Source: Crocodylus rhombifer | Lineage: Eukaryota; Chordata; Crocodylia; Crocodylidae | Assembly (NCBI GenBank): GCA_038503035.1 | Contig: JAVSML010024569.1 | Coordinates: 62,001 to 126,000 of the forward strand | Direction of reading: 5' to 3' | Length of the DNA: 64,000 bases | In this document: piece by piece, positions 1 through 12,335 of the stretch | Position numbering within the stretch: the stretch's first letter is position 1 | Layout of the letters: each line of letters begins with the position of its first letter | Program-made: the position numbers and the translations under genes | The notes under the pieces: model-generated | What the model saw: only the letters and a program-made list of their open reading frames with translations | Database searches by the model: none | What the model was told of the DNA's origin: nothing

Positions 1-104
1 ATCCACCACCTCTGACCACTCGGCAACCTCACTGCCAAATCTGCTGCCGGCTTCCTCGTGTCTGGGGGCAGGGCCCAGCACCTGGCTCGGGTCACCTCTG
101 CCAT

Positions 105-266
105 CTAGATAGGAGGTGGAATCTCCACCCATGGAGGTTTTTCAGGCATGGTTCAGCAAGGCCCTGGCTGGAATGATCTAGTTGGAGATGGTCCTGCTTT
201 GAGCAGGGGGTTGGACTAGATGGCCTCCTAACATCCTTTCCAACCCTAATTTTCTATGATTCTTTG
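105..266 (+). mobile_element. CR1 LINE 3' tail fragment
   Basis: This is the 3' end of a chicken-repeat-1 (CR1) non-LTR retrotransposon. The text reads through the usual CR1 tail phrases: a gagcagggggttggacta stretch, then gatggcctcc, then tttccaaccctaa, ending in the short tail tctatgattcttt. No coding part is kept. CR1 copies are nearly always truncated at the 5' end because reverse transcription starts at the 3' tail, so a short tail-only copy is normal. The divergent tail suggests an older copy than those at 2.9 and 28 kb. The 5' edge is approximate. Confidence 0.88.
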
Positions 267-1200
267 AAAAGAAAAAATAATCCCATGGGAAGTTTAAATG
301 TTTATGTAAAACAGATTTCTCTAGCATAAGCACGAGTTTACAAGACCCTCACCATTATGTTTTAGCAAACATGTAAAAGATGGAAAATGTTGTAAATGGT
401 TAGATTGTGGCTTTCAGTCATAGCTCTGCACATAACTGAACCAGCCATGAGGTAGATCAAGAAAGAATTAATTTGAGAACAAACATAATTTATTGGCCAT
501 TCTACATCAATTCTATACTGGAAGGAAACTCAAGAAATTCTGAAGTTTCCCACCAAATGGATTTTTTTGTGGGGGGGGGAGAGCAGGGTACTTCATCTCA
601 GGCCAACAAAAATATTGTTTCAATAAAGTTGGAAAGTTCTATTCTGATTTCAACCTACTCTTTATTTAAAATGATAATGTTTAATATGAAAACAAATTCA
701 ATGTGAAAGGTAGTTTTGAAATTTAAAAAAAAATCAGAACATTTAATTTCAATCAAGCATGTTAATAAAATCAAAAGCATTTTGACAACCTTAAAATAAA
801 GTTGCATCACAAATCAACACACATCCATGTCAGAAAGTTTCAGTTTGATGCCTCAGCGTTTCCTAGTAAAAAAAAAATTTCTACTAGAAAATTTTCAACC
901 AATCCTAGAATTAGATCATTCCTTTCAGCATGCCTCTAAGGAGAAGTAATTTACAGTAGCACAGAAAATGGTCCAGTTCATCTCTGTGGCCCCACCCACC
1001 ACCTAGTTCTTTCCCTAACTGCTTTCACAGACGGACACAGCCATTTCCAAGCCCCGACACTCATCCCAGGAGCCAGAAAAAGAGACTGCAATGGCTTTTA
1101 TGTGGCAGTTGTTGGAAACTGCACAGCTAAACTAAGCCTGGAAACACTCTAACCCCTCAACAGCAAAAGAACAGCTAGTCTGCAACACGATGAGTTAATT
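267..1200. other. AT-rich DNA, no gene seen
   Basis: The stretch is AT-rich with short A and G homopolymers, for example a run of nine G near 571-580. I see no coding frame with domain character, no RNA gene and no repeat ends. Confidence 0.6.
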
Positions 1201-1634
1201 CAGGGCTGTCCAGTTTCTTAGTAGCTGGGGGCCCAGACCAACAGGGCCACACCCACTGCCCCCCTCCCCAGCTGCAAGGTACCCCCACACTGCAAAGGCA
1301 GGTGGCGCCCAACCAACCATTATACGGTGCATGCAGGTTGAGCCTCCACTCCATACCATGCAGACAGGTGGGCAGAACTCTCCGCACCACCCCCCACTTG
1401 GCTATCAGCTCCCCTAGTACCGCAGGCTATATTGAGCCATGCCACCCTACCTTGCTCTGCCCCTTCAGGTGCAGGCAGAAAGTGAAATCAGATGACGCAA
1501 GAGTTCTGGAGACCCTAGCTACAGCAACAGCTGGGGCAATGAGGGGAGCAGCAGATTGAGGGGGAGGGGTTGTAGATTAACCTCTCACCAGCTACATGCA
1601 GCCTGTGGCCCACCAGTTGGGCAGCCACATAACA
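1201..1634. mobile_element. possible old hAT-like non-autonomous DNA element
   Basis: The left edge reads cagggctgtccagtttctta and the right edge reads ggcccaccagttgggcag. These resemble the two inverted ends of vertebrate hAT elements (CAGGGSTGNCCAA type). The interior is GC-richer than its flanks, as is common for such elements. The right terminus is degraded and no convincing 8-bp target duplication is visible, so the identity and both edges are uncertain. The short open frames across it look like chance frames. Confidence 0.4.
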
Positions 1635-2924
1635 TTTGTAGAGCAATTTGAATACAAGAAATGCTACATAAATTCTACCAATGTAACGGAAGACAGTATG
1701 AAAATGATAGTTAAACCCCTCTGAGTGCTTCCATCCTGGGTCCACATTTTGAATCTCTCATAAATTTCACCATTGGGGTAAAAATTTTTGTGCTGAGGAC
1801 CAAATCACAGCCATCTTGCTCCTGTGAGGTGACTTCATATGGGCTATGTAGAGTCAAATTAATTTCTTCCCAGTTTGCTTCCCAAGGACAAATTGTTTTG
1901 AAAGATTTCAACCAAAATTATTGGGCTACGTTTGCTGTGTTGGTTGTATCATTTGCTGTAATGATTTGTAAACATTTAGGTTTAAAAATCAGACATGGCA
2001 TGTTTAGAACTAAAGACAATTAAGAGAAGACCAGAGAAAATACAACAATTCAATACAAAGCCTCCTCTACCATACCAATGCAAAAACAGCCTGCAGTTAA
2101 ATTTCAAGGTCATACGCAACTTGTATCAGATCCATAATTGAAATTAAAATTAAACCAGAGCCATCCTTAAAATAAAGTGAAAGAACAGGTTCAATGGGTA
2201 AATTAAGTTTTTTATGAACTGCAGTAATGAAGAACAAATGAACTAAAGCTATTTCAAACCAACCTTTAATTAAGTCTCTACACCCTTTATGTCAGATAAA
2301 CAGGGCTAAAGAACCTACTAATCATTGCACACAGCATCACAGAAAGCAGTGTAAGTACCCATTATTTAAAAATAGCATATGGTTAGCATGTCTACCATTT
2401 AATCTCACCCGTACTGCCTAATTCTGATCCCAGTCTCATGCAATTTGCAGATTAACTTTTCTGAAGTCAGGGGAGTCATAGTGGTATGAAGCTGCTAGGA
2501 ATGAGGTCACTGTCAAGCCCACGGTTCCGGGAACAGAATATACATATTTATACATTTTTAGAGGAAAAAAACCCAATAGTTTAGTCATATGTAATTATGG
2601 AGTCAGTGGTATTTTTCTCAGCACTCCAGAACATTTAAATCCAGACATATCTTTATTAAGTCCTTGCTGGAACTGAATAAAGTCGGCTTGTTGAGCTACC
2701 AGCTAGCCTTCAGCTGGCACTAGCAGCAAAAGTATATCTTAAGATTAAAGTAATATACCTTTTCAGCATGAACCAAGACCTTGATCCAGATGTGCAGACC
2801 TTGATATCTACTTAGAGTTCTACTGAAATCAGTAAGGCTCTAGAGCGATTCACCCCCACAAAAACAAAATGTACTACAAGATCAGGCACTACTGAAGAAA
2901 GACATTTAAGAGCTCTTGTGCCTT
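1635..2924. other. unassigned non-coding DNA
   Basis: The sequence is AT-rich. I see no coding domain, RNA gene or repeat termini here. The right end is the 5' junction of the CR1 copy at 2925. Confidence 0.55.
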
Positions 2925-4889
2925 GAGGATCGGGCACAAGCTAAATCTATTCCAACATGGAGGAAAGGCAGCAAGAAGGCACAGCAGCCCTCCTGGCTCT
3001 CTAGGGACCTAGCGGACCTCCTGCGGCTAAAAAGGAAAGCCTACAAAGGATGGAGGATGGGATTCACCTCCAAGGAAGATTATTCTGCACTGGTCCGGTC
3101 CTGCAGGGAGCAAACCAGGAAAGCCAAGGCTGCAACTGAACTCCAACTAGCTTCAAGCATCAAGGACAACAAAAAGTCCTTTTTCAGATATGTGGGGAGC
3201 CGGAGGAAAAGCAAGGGCAATGTTGGACCCCTGCTAAACCAGATGGGGCAACTGACAACTGATGCCCAGGAAAAAGCCAACCTATTAAATAGCTACTTTG
3301 CATCAGTCTTTCATCAGTCCCATGGGACGCCCATGCCTGCTATGGGACAGGGAGATCCGGGTGATGGGGATCCCCTACCCTCCATAAATGCTGACCTCGT
3401 GAAGGAACACCTTGAGAAGCTGGATACCTTCAAGTCAGCCGGCCCTGACAATCTGCACCCCAGGGTACTCAAGGAGCTGGCGAGCGTCATAGCCCAGCCC
3501 CTGGCACGGATCTTTGAAAACTCCTGGCACTCTGGTGTAGTGCCTGAAGACTGGAAGAAGGCCAATGTGGTGCCGATCTTCAAGAAAGGGAGGAGAGTGG
3601 ATCCGGCTAACTACAGGCCCATTAGCCTGATTTCTATCCTGGGGAAGATCTTAGAAAAGTTTATTAAGGAGGCCATCCTTGATGGACTGGCCCAGGCTAA
3701 CATCCTAAGGGATAGCCAGCACGGGTTTGTTGCGGGTAGGTCTTGTTTGACCAATCTCATTTCCTTCTACGACCAGGTGACCTGTCACCTGGATGAGGGA
3801 GAAGAGATTGATGTCGTATATCTTAACTTCAAAAAAGCTTTTGATCTGGTATCCCATGATCACCTCTTGGCCAAACTGGCCAGTTGTGGCCTTGGCTCCA
3901 TCACGATCCTCTGGCTGGGAAATTGGCTCCGTGGTCGGACACAGAGGGTTGTAATTGATGGCAGTCACTCATCGTGGTGCCCTGTGACCAGTGGGGTCCC
4001 TCAAGGCTCTGTCCTTGGACCCATCCTGTTCAATATCTTCATTAATGATGTGGACATTGGAGTCAAGAGTGGACTGGCCAAGTTCGCCGATGACACCAAA
4101 CTTTGGGGCAAAGCATCCACGCCAGAAGATAGGCGGGTGATCCAGGCTGACCTGGACAAGCTCAGCAAATGGGCGGACGAGAACCTGATGGTGTTTAACA
4201 CCGAAAAATGCAAGGTTCTCCACCTTGGGAGGAAAAACCTGCAGCATCCTTATAGGCTCGGCAGTGCTACGCTGGCTAGCACTACAGAAGAAAGAGACTT
4301 GGGGGTTATCATTGACCACAAGATGAACATGAGCCTCCAATGCGATGCTGTGGCTAGTAAAGTGACCAAAATGCTGGCTTGCATCCATAGATGCTTCTCG
4401 AGCAAATCCCGGGATGTCATTCTCCCCTTGTACTCGGCCTTGGTGAGGCCGCAGCTGGAGTACTGCGCCCAGTTTTGGGCTCCACAATTCAAAAAGGATG
4501 TGGAGAAGCTTGAGAGAGTCCAGAGGAGAGCCACGCACATGATCAGAGGTCAGGAAAACAGATCTTACGATGACAGGCTGACAGCCACGGGACTCTTTAG
4601 CCTGGAAAAGCGTAGGCTCAGGGGTCATGATGTGATGGCCACCTATAAGTTTATCAGGGGTGACCACCAGGATCTGGGGGAACGTTTGTTCACCAGAGCG
4701 CCCCAAGGGATGGCGAGGTCGAATGGTCACAAACTCCTGCAAGACCGTTTCAGGCTGGACATAAGGAAGAATTTCTTTAATGTCCGAGCCCCCAAGGTCT
4801 GGAACAGTCTGCCAGCAGAGGTGGTTCAAACACCTACATTGAACACCTTTAAGAGTAAACTGGATGCTTATCTTGCTGGGATCCTATGA
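2916..4889 (+). pseudogene. CR1 ORF2 reverse transcriptase, 5'-truncated, motif A mutated
   Basis: An open frame of 657 codons encodes the CR1 reverse transcriptase and C-terminal region. In life this enzyme nicks DNA and copies its own RNA at the target site; the endonuclease part is missing here. The frame begins at a TTG codon in flanking DNA, so there is no genuine start. Visible in order: the thumb-proximal PEDWKKANVVPIF and NYRPIS blocks, QHGFVAGRSC, motif A at codons 302-310, motif B SGVPQGS at codons 359-365, motif C FADD at codons 390-393, and the conserved CR1 tail [16 protein letters not shown] and VWNSLP. Motif A reads YLNFKKAFD. The family has Asp where this copy has Asn (codon 304, AAC at 3825-3827), and that Asp binds a catalytic metal. 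The frame otherwise has no stop until TGA at 4887. It is unlikely to be expressed or active. Confidence 0.93.
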
Positions 4890-4976
4890 CCCCAGCTGAC
4901 TTCCTGCCCCAGGGGGCTGGACTCGATGATCTCCCGAGGTCCCTTCCAGCCCTGATGTCTATGAAATCTATGAAAA
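2925..4976 (+). mobile_element. CR1 LINE copy 1, 5'-truncated, nearly intact RT
   Basis: This copy carries the ORF2 RT region and the whole 3' UTR of a CR1 element. Similarity to the second CR1 body at 28.3-30.5 kb begins at about 2928 (cacaagctaa) and runs to the tail tctatgaaatctatga at about 4976. The upstream ORF1, the endonuclease and the promoter are absent. The truncation point lies between the endonuclease and RT domains. After the stop codon there is a short 3' UTR with the usual phrases ctggactcgatgatctccc and gaggtcccttccagccc. CR1 elements typically lack clear target duplications and none is seen. The low divergence from copy 2 suggests one CR1 subfamily and a fairly recent insertion. 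Confidence 0.95.
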
Positions 4977-7900
4977 GATTAAATGGATGGCTTGTTTTAA
5001 TATCTCAGTCCTGCAGCATATGTTGAGGTTCTGTGAAGGGTCAAGGGTTGAAAGATCTCAGTACATGACAGAAAGTTTAAAAAAGTAACAAAGAGCCTTG
5101 TTACACAGTAATTTTGGGTGGCTCCTGGAGCTAACGCCTGGATTGTCCAGACAGTAACACCTGAAATTAGTTTTAAGCAGCTCAAGCCATTCCAAGGGTG
5201 ATCTCTGATCTGTGTTACCCAGCTTGTGTTACACTAAGGTGTAGCCACCCCTGCCCTTCCCAACACCCAAGATTCCTGCTTACTGCCCCTTCTTCCTTAC
5301 TTGTGGCTTTCTGTACTGTTGGGGAAGGGGGGGCAGGTAAAGAAGGGTAAACCCCTTCTCTGGGCTGGGATGATCCCAGAGAAGAGCAGTGAAAGCTGGG
5401 CAAGCAGGTTAACCCTTCTCTTTCTGCTCTCCTAGGACAGACAGCAGAGGCAGGCACAAGTAAGTGGAGGGAGGGGAGACATGAGGAAACCCCTAGAGAT
5501 GAGAGAAGTCTCTAGGATGAGGAAGGCCAGGGGGAGCCCTGGGGGGCAAGGGAGGGAAGCCAGGAATCGGAGGGGGTAGGATTCTTACCTTTCAAACCTT
5601 CAGGCCCCTGCTGGTCTGCAGTGTGACTGCTCCAAACCTGAGCTAGCACTAATACCAACCAACATTTGTGTGGCTCACAGTGTAAAGTGAGGCCCTACGA
5701 TTGCTTATCATTCATTTTTGTTTCAGTTAAACTAAATTATGTACAATGGTAGGGTCTGGGGAAAAGTTGGGAGAGGGTTGTTTGGGAGCTTTGTATTTTT
5801 TTTAAAATCAAAGCATCTCCGTGAAACCATACATTCCAATAACTGCATGTTGTAATCTGAACAAATGTTCTGCATAAAGAAAGCTAGTGAGGGATCTGTC
5901 TTTTTTTTAATATACAAAGCCTAAACTGTTGTGCAGCATTTTCAATTAATGTACTTAACATACGATGGAAAAGAAGCAGTTTCCCCTGTCTACTCAGTCC
6001 TTAACCATATGAATAACTTTACTCAGGTGAGTTGTCAGTTTCAAAGCACAAGTATAAACTTATGCCAGCAAAATTATACATATGCCTAAGTTTTTACAGG
6101 TTCTTATACTGCTCTTAGACACAAAGGTGCTCGGAATATTTCTGCTTTTTTCCTGTACATTGACTGTAGAAATTACTTGTGCCAACTGCTTGCAAAAAAT
6201 GCAGAATGGAAAACAGTTGCTAATAGTGATAATGCCAAAAGTGCAATGTAGGGGAAGCACTGATATTCTGTGTGACTGAATGCCTGAGACGAATAATTAT
6301 TTTAATGCTTTAGGTGTCTTTGTTTTTTCACTGTGGCAAAAATGGAGAAGTAGAATTTATTCTCAAAATAGTAAATAGTCATAATGACTTTGAAACATGA
6401 AAAGCATTATTGGTCTGCTATTGCAAACATCTGACTTTCAAAATAATTAAATGCAAACTGGCGATTTTTTTTCAGCTGGCACTTTTAGGTTCATGTTGTA
6501 TTAAGCCAAGCTTCCATGACCTGAAAAATATTTTGAGGGGATCTAAATAGATTAGCACTGACACTGACCAGTCTAACAGGCTTAAATGCTTTGAGACTTT
6601 TAACATAGAAGAGATTGTGAAAGTAATCAAGCTAAATACTCGAGGGACACTAGAATAGCCATGAATTGTTTGACTTATTGAATGTCTGGCTCTGTAGTGC
6701 TAAGTGTGTGTTAGGTTTTTTGGTCCAAAATTCTAATCAAGCAATCTCTCCCTAACATTTCCTCTTTGCTTTTGTAGGAAAGTCTCCCGAGAATTCTTTG
6801 CCTGTCATGCCAATAGCTATGGTTTTACCTGGAAAACATGCTTAGAACTTTTAGTTAGATGTGGCTTTCTGAGATCCACAGTAGTTATGATGGAAAACGG
6901 TGCCTTAAAATTGTATTGTGGATAAATTGCACAGTCAGCCTCAATATTCTTCTTAGGTCTGATAGAAAACATTGCTGAACAATGTTGAAGCAGGGTACTT
7001 TTATTTCTCTGTTCTATGGTATTATGACTTCCTCTCCATCTATCTTCGCTCAATCTCTCAATTCCTCTTGAGTCCTACTATCTACCTACCCTACGTTTCG
7101 GCCTCACAAACAGCTTTTACTGCTTTCACAATTCACCTGTTGTTGTTTTTAAGAAGGTTGAAACAGGCACTTAACCGTCCTTGTGATTTAGTCTTTGCAG
7201 CTAGAAAACACACTGGAAATCAGCACAGCTGGTCATGAAGAACTGCTGGAGAGTAGCAGCTGTGCTTTGAAGGGGGCATCGAAAATGATTACCTTCCTTC
7301 CCCATAGCACTTCCCTGGGTGCCTGTAACTTTTTCTTTCTTCTGCTAAATTGAGAATGTTCTTTCCAACGGTCTCATTACTGAAAATTGCCCAGCCACCT
7401 GGAAAGTGCTGCTGAACACTACGGCTAGTTCTGCAGGCTTGTGATGGGAGATTCACTTCCCATCACTGCCACCTGAATGATATTCTCTGCCATCTTAGGC
7501 TAAATGCTTGGAGTTAAATGTGTGAATATGTCCCATATGTCTCCAACCAGCGTTACTGCAATAGGGCAGCTGTGCAATTCACCATCCTCCAACTCCTGTA
7601 TAAGCAAGAATGAAGTTCCCCAGTTTGTTGCTTAACCAACTCTTGAAATGTATAGACATGGATTTAGAGAACAACTTAGCAGTGGCACCTCAAAACCTTA
7701 GGACTTCTACAGCCTGGAGAGGAAATTAATAAACAGAGGAGGAAGTCTGACCTTTTCCACTTTGTAGAGTGTTGTAGTCCACACAGAGAAGTCATCACAT
7801 AATGGCCTGTCATTAAGAGCCCTTGCAATAAGACAATATTTGTTTATTTATTCCTTGATAGTTACTGCTATAGTTGAACACTGCACAGTATAGGTGCCAA

Positions 7901-10900
7901 GCACTCTAGCCCTAATACAAAAAGGGTATCTGAGCACATGCTAAGTCCAACTGAAGTCGATAGGGCTTAAGCTCGAGTTTAAATGCTTTGCTGGCCCAAA
8001 ACCAGAGTCCCCATTATGTTTTAACATTCTTCGACTCTTCCTCTCAAATCATGAATGACCAAAAAGGAGGACTTAAAAATATTGTTCATGCAGGAAGCTT
8101 AAGAAGCCATTCCTCCAGTGTAAATAACTTGTATAGACACCTTTCTGTTTCTTTTTCCGACATAAATAATTTCAAGCAATGAAAGCAAGGTTATTCAGTA
8201 TGTGTGGGAAGGTGGTTAGTTTTGAGGCTTAAATGAGTCTCTCAAAATTCACAACATCTGAGAAGTATGTTAGCAAGCAATTTGTCAACTGTCTGCTTTC
8301 ATCCCATTAACTGCATTTTCTCGCATCTTGTTTCCTTGTATTTCTGCCAGTGTTAATTGTATTTTGGTAAAAAATGATAAGATATGTAATACATCATTTG
8401 TGCAAAGAATGCAAATACTGTAGTAGTGAAAATAATAATGTCTCTGATGTTTGTATTAATATTCGTGTATTTGCCCAAACCACATTCATATGAAGATATG
8501 AATACATACATCGGTCTCTTGCCAAGCACTGGTATTATTGAACTGGGCCCAGAAGCCTCCTGGTCCCAACAGCATCTGCCTATAAAAAGTTTGTGATGTT
8601 TAGTACATATAGAACATGCTCAGATTGAAAATCTGGAGATCAAAGGTAAACCCTTCAGTGCACGGGGGCAAAGATCCAGCTTTAGCTCAACAGGAGCATC
8701 CCTAATTCAACCATGTAGTTATCTACATGAGTTCAAGAATCTTGATTAATGAAGCAAGAACCCTGCTCTGAAGGTAGTTGAGATACCTAAGGATTTTCCC
8801 TTTCAGAATGGCTCATTCAGAGAAGCTTAGCAAGAAGCAGGCTACCCTCAGAGGGAACAAAAATGTCACACCACATTAGAAAAACCTTGAATTATTTTAG
8901 CCTGTGTGGGGCCCCATTTTTCTTCTTGCTCAATTCCTGTAGGTGGTGGTATTGCTAAGATTTGTTAAACTCAAGCTCCTGATGGAAAATACATGGGAAA
9001 ACTCTCCCTTGTCTCTGTCCATCTCTCTGTTTCCAGATAAGGTCGTTCTTTAAGGCATATTGGCTCACTGCCATCCTATACTTCCTGTCAGGATGTTACT
9101 CCTTCCCCTTAAGATCAATAAACAAATCACTAAATTAAGTTAGTATCCACATTTGCTCAAAAATTAGCAAGAACTTGTATTGCTAATGTAGATTGTGTGG
9201 GGGGAGGGCAGGGAGGGGAAGAAAAGAGCAAAATCCGTGGCTGACTCAAGCCCCATGTTTCTACCATTCTAAGAATGTAGTCTTGTTTCTCATCTAGAAC
9301 TGGTCAGAAAATGTTGCGAGTCTCTGCCCCCCAATGGAAAATATCACTGAAAAGCAAACAAGCAAGCAGAACTTGTTTTCATCTATATTTTCTTTCTGTT
9401 AAAGAGCTAAAATATGGAAAAAAATTCAAATGTTGTGGCTTTCAGGTTTTCTTCATTGAAAACAGATGCTGTCTACCAAAAATTATGATAAATATTATTT
9501 AATTGAAAGCACAGTTTTCCAGCAAAACTAACATTAATGGACAATTTTTAACTAGCTCTCCTGTCTTCCTCCCTTAACCCACTAATGGTGACACGATAGA
9601 ACTGACTGCTGTTGCTTCTTTCAGTGCCTCAGATGAGCTTAAATGTAGTAATACAAGAAATGTCTCTACTATGTTCACACATGCACTGTGAAGCATGTAG
9701 TACCCACTTGCACCCAAAATGCCCCCAAAATGAGACAATACAGCTGCCATACAGGGATCCAGAGAACACTTCCAATATCTTTTGTAGGGTATGGATAAGT
9801 GTTATATTTAGATCACCCTAAAAAAGGTTAAGGCAACATAAATGACCTAATGTGTAAGCATTCACAAGACATAGGTTGCCCTGACAAGGTGGGCCCTATC
9901 AAAAATTCATTCATGTTAGTGGTGAACTAAGATTAGATTGGCAGAGGGTTAGCCCAATCTAGCAAGTGTTAACTGGCCCTAGTGAAGTTTGCACATGGTC
10001 ACAGCACAGCCCCAGGGCTGGGAAAGCCTAACCACTCACCACAGTGTGAGGCTGTGCTGTTTTTACCTGCAACCCTGACCAAGCTATTTTTACTCTCTCC
10101 ATGCACCCCCTGCCTCCTTCGCACCCTGCCCAACTACCTTCCCCCTGGACCAGGCACTCCACCCCACCCCAATGGGCCCATCAACCCCCGCTGCAAACCT
10201 GCCAGACATTCCCTTTGGACTCACCAACCACCCCACTGGACATGCCAACAAGTCCCCAGACCTTCCCGTTGCTCACACCTCCTTCCTGCAAGCAGTGAAT
10301 GCTTGTACAAACAGATCCCAAGTCGTAGTTAGGCAGTTCAAACTAAAATTTAAACTATTGGTGTGAGTTTAGCACCATTCTGTGCTGACTACATTGCCTC
10401 ACTTCTGGGATTTGCACAGTTACGGGCAAGACATTGCCTTCCTGGGCATAGCTTGGAGACAGTGTAGACATGTTCACACACATAATATCTTTCTCCTGTT
10501 TTAACAGCAGCAAAAAAAAGAGCACTTGATAGACCGCAAAAGTGCTTTAAAACCATACCAAACATACAATGGAGGATAGCGTGTTCCTGCTAGTGGTAGG
10601 CAACTACAAACAGGGCACAGGATTACAGAAAAGATGAGAAGGAGCTGCAAGGATATGGAGGCTTCTCGCTGCAAAAGGAGGCCATAAACCCCAGATCTGA
10701 TAATAAACCCACCTTACAAAATAGTCATGAAAATTTAACTGTTACTCTGAAATCAACTTGCCCTGCATTTACTAGATAATAAAAAGCAACAACAACAAAA
10801 ATCATGATCCAAAACAAGAAACAGCAAAAAAGTACTTGTTCTTCTTGAAGTCTATTGGCAAATGATATTAGTTAGCCTAGACTTGATTAGCTACAGGTAA

Positions 10901-11683
10901 ATCTATGGCATCTGGATCTTATTCAAAACTAACCTATTTTAGATGCTGTGTTCTACACCCTAATGGATAGTACTCAGATAGTATAGTGATAAAGTGAGAT
11001 AAAAACCTTTGTAGAACAGACTATAATGCCAGTCTGAAAAACGTATTATAATCCAAACAAATCCAGGTCAGAAAGAAATATGCTAAACTGAATACACAGA
11101 GGTAAACGTTATCTTTTTGCCCTATGTTTGTACAATATCTAGCACAATGGGGCCCTGGTACATGACTGCGGTTCCATCAAGTACAGTCAGGGCAAAAGTT
11201 GATCTTTTTTCCTTCACCACCAAATCTATACATGCTCTCGCTCTTGCCCTTCCTGAGAAATAGGAAACGGTGGTTTCTGGGTCTTGGCAAAGGCTTATTC
11301 CAGTTAACGTGACATTTTTATTTAGTAAGAAAATCTGTTTTCATTGCTTTTTTCCCCTTCTCCTTAGGGCAAATTCAATCAAACTGTTAAATGTCAAACA
11401 CTAGTAGAGATGATGAAATCCTTGTGAGCAGCAGAATGACTCAAATGTGTTAGTAACAGAAGAACAGGACAGTAAGCGTTTACTTGCTGAAAACCCCATT
11501 TTGTAAACTTAGAGCTGCTCCTTCCTTTGATAATCAAGTCAGCGGCTCTGATAGCACAATACAAAATAATGTTTGTGCCAGCAAGCCCAAGAAGGAGAAA
11601 CTACCCTTCAATACATTACAGAAGAAGATAAATGTGAGGCTCCCAGAAGCAGAACATGAGCTAAAGGAAGAAGCTGAGGAATT
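4977..11683. other. long stretch of unassigned non-coding DNA
   Basis: About 6.7 kb without a gene I can support. It holds scattered short frames with no domain character. Near 6769-6778 a pyrimidine tract followed by tag precedes an open stretch of about 48 codons ending at a TAA near 6922. I could not link this to any family and do not call it an exon. The subregion near 5220-5460 is GC-richer. The 9880-10470 subregion contains C-rich text with overlapping frames of low complexity. No RNA genes or clear transposon ends were seen. Confidence 0.5.
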
Positions 11684-12335
11684 TTAGGCCCCCTCTATAC
11701 ATTATATATTACTGGGTTAATTGTGCAATTAAATTTAGATTAGCTACATGTGCAAACTATCACACCATAAAAAGAAAAGTTTTATCCAGCTGTAAAGTTA
11801 GAGCTGGAAGATGTGTACTAGCTTTATAGCTGGTTTTTATCTAGTGTTAAATTTGCATATGTAGCTAGGTATGCCCCCTGCAGCTAGGGTCCCTGTTAGC
11901 TGGTGGGGATTCCAGCCATATGGGTGCACCATGTGCTACCAAGGCTGGGAGACTGCAGCTAAGAGGACTCTCAGCCCTGGCACCGTCCAATGGGCTGCCA
12001 TGGATCCAGAGTCGCATCAGCTGATAGGACTCCCATCTGTGGCAGGATGTGGGATGCTGCCATGGGTGGGAGTCTTGCCAACTAATGAGTCTCTGATCCA
12101 TGGGTTGCTGCTGCAGATAGGAGCCATGCCAGCTGACATCCATGCAGTGGGAGCCTGGGATTGCAGTCCTGGTTTCTCCTGACACCAGCAATAAGGGGCA
12201 ATAGGATCTCATGCTAGATCCCCCAGTCACACCTGCTGTCATACATGTGTGGCATGGCAGAAGGCATGATTGTGTGGATCACATATTAGATCCTATTGCA
12301 CCTTTAACTGAACATCTCATCTAGAGGAGCCCTTC
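11684..12335. mobile_element. non-autonomous TIR DNA element (same family as 59765-60210)
   Basis: The ends are imperfect inverted repeats. The left reads ttaggccccctctatacatt; the reverse complement of the right end reads gggctcctctag followed by related text (gttaaaggtgcaat against gttaattgtgcaat on the left). The interior near 12205-12262 (tgctagatccc ... gtcatacatgtgtggca) recurs near 60090-60132 in the same order and orientation, which marks a shared family. There is no transposase frame; the overlapping open frames on both strands at 11865-12242 look incidental. The superfamily is not determined and the right edge is approximate. Confidence 0.65.

Noticed and set aside
3969..4829. 286-codon minus frame opposite the CR1 RT
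   Set aside because: A shadow of the CR1 coding strand. CR1 RT on plus explains the sequence fully.
6769..6924. Possible splice acceptor (pyrimidine tract then tag) followed by about 48 open codons
   Set aside because: A single acceptor-like site and a short frame are common by chance. The peptide matched no family I know and no donor or neighbouring exon was found.
11484..11687. 67-codon Lys/Glu-rich plus frame
   Set aside because: Ends at the border of a TIR element, no splice sites or family match; likely chance.
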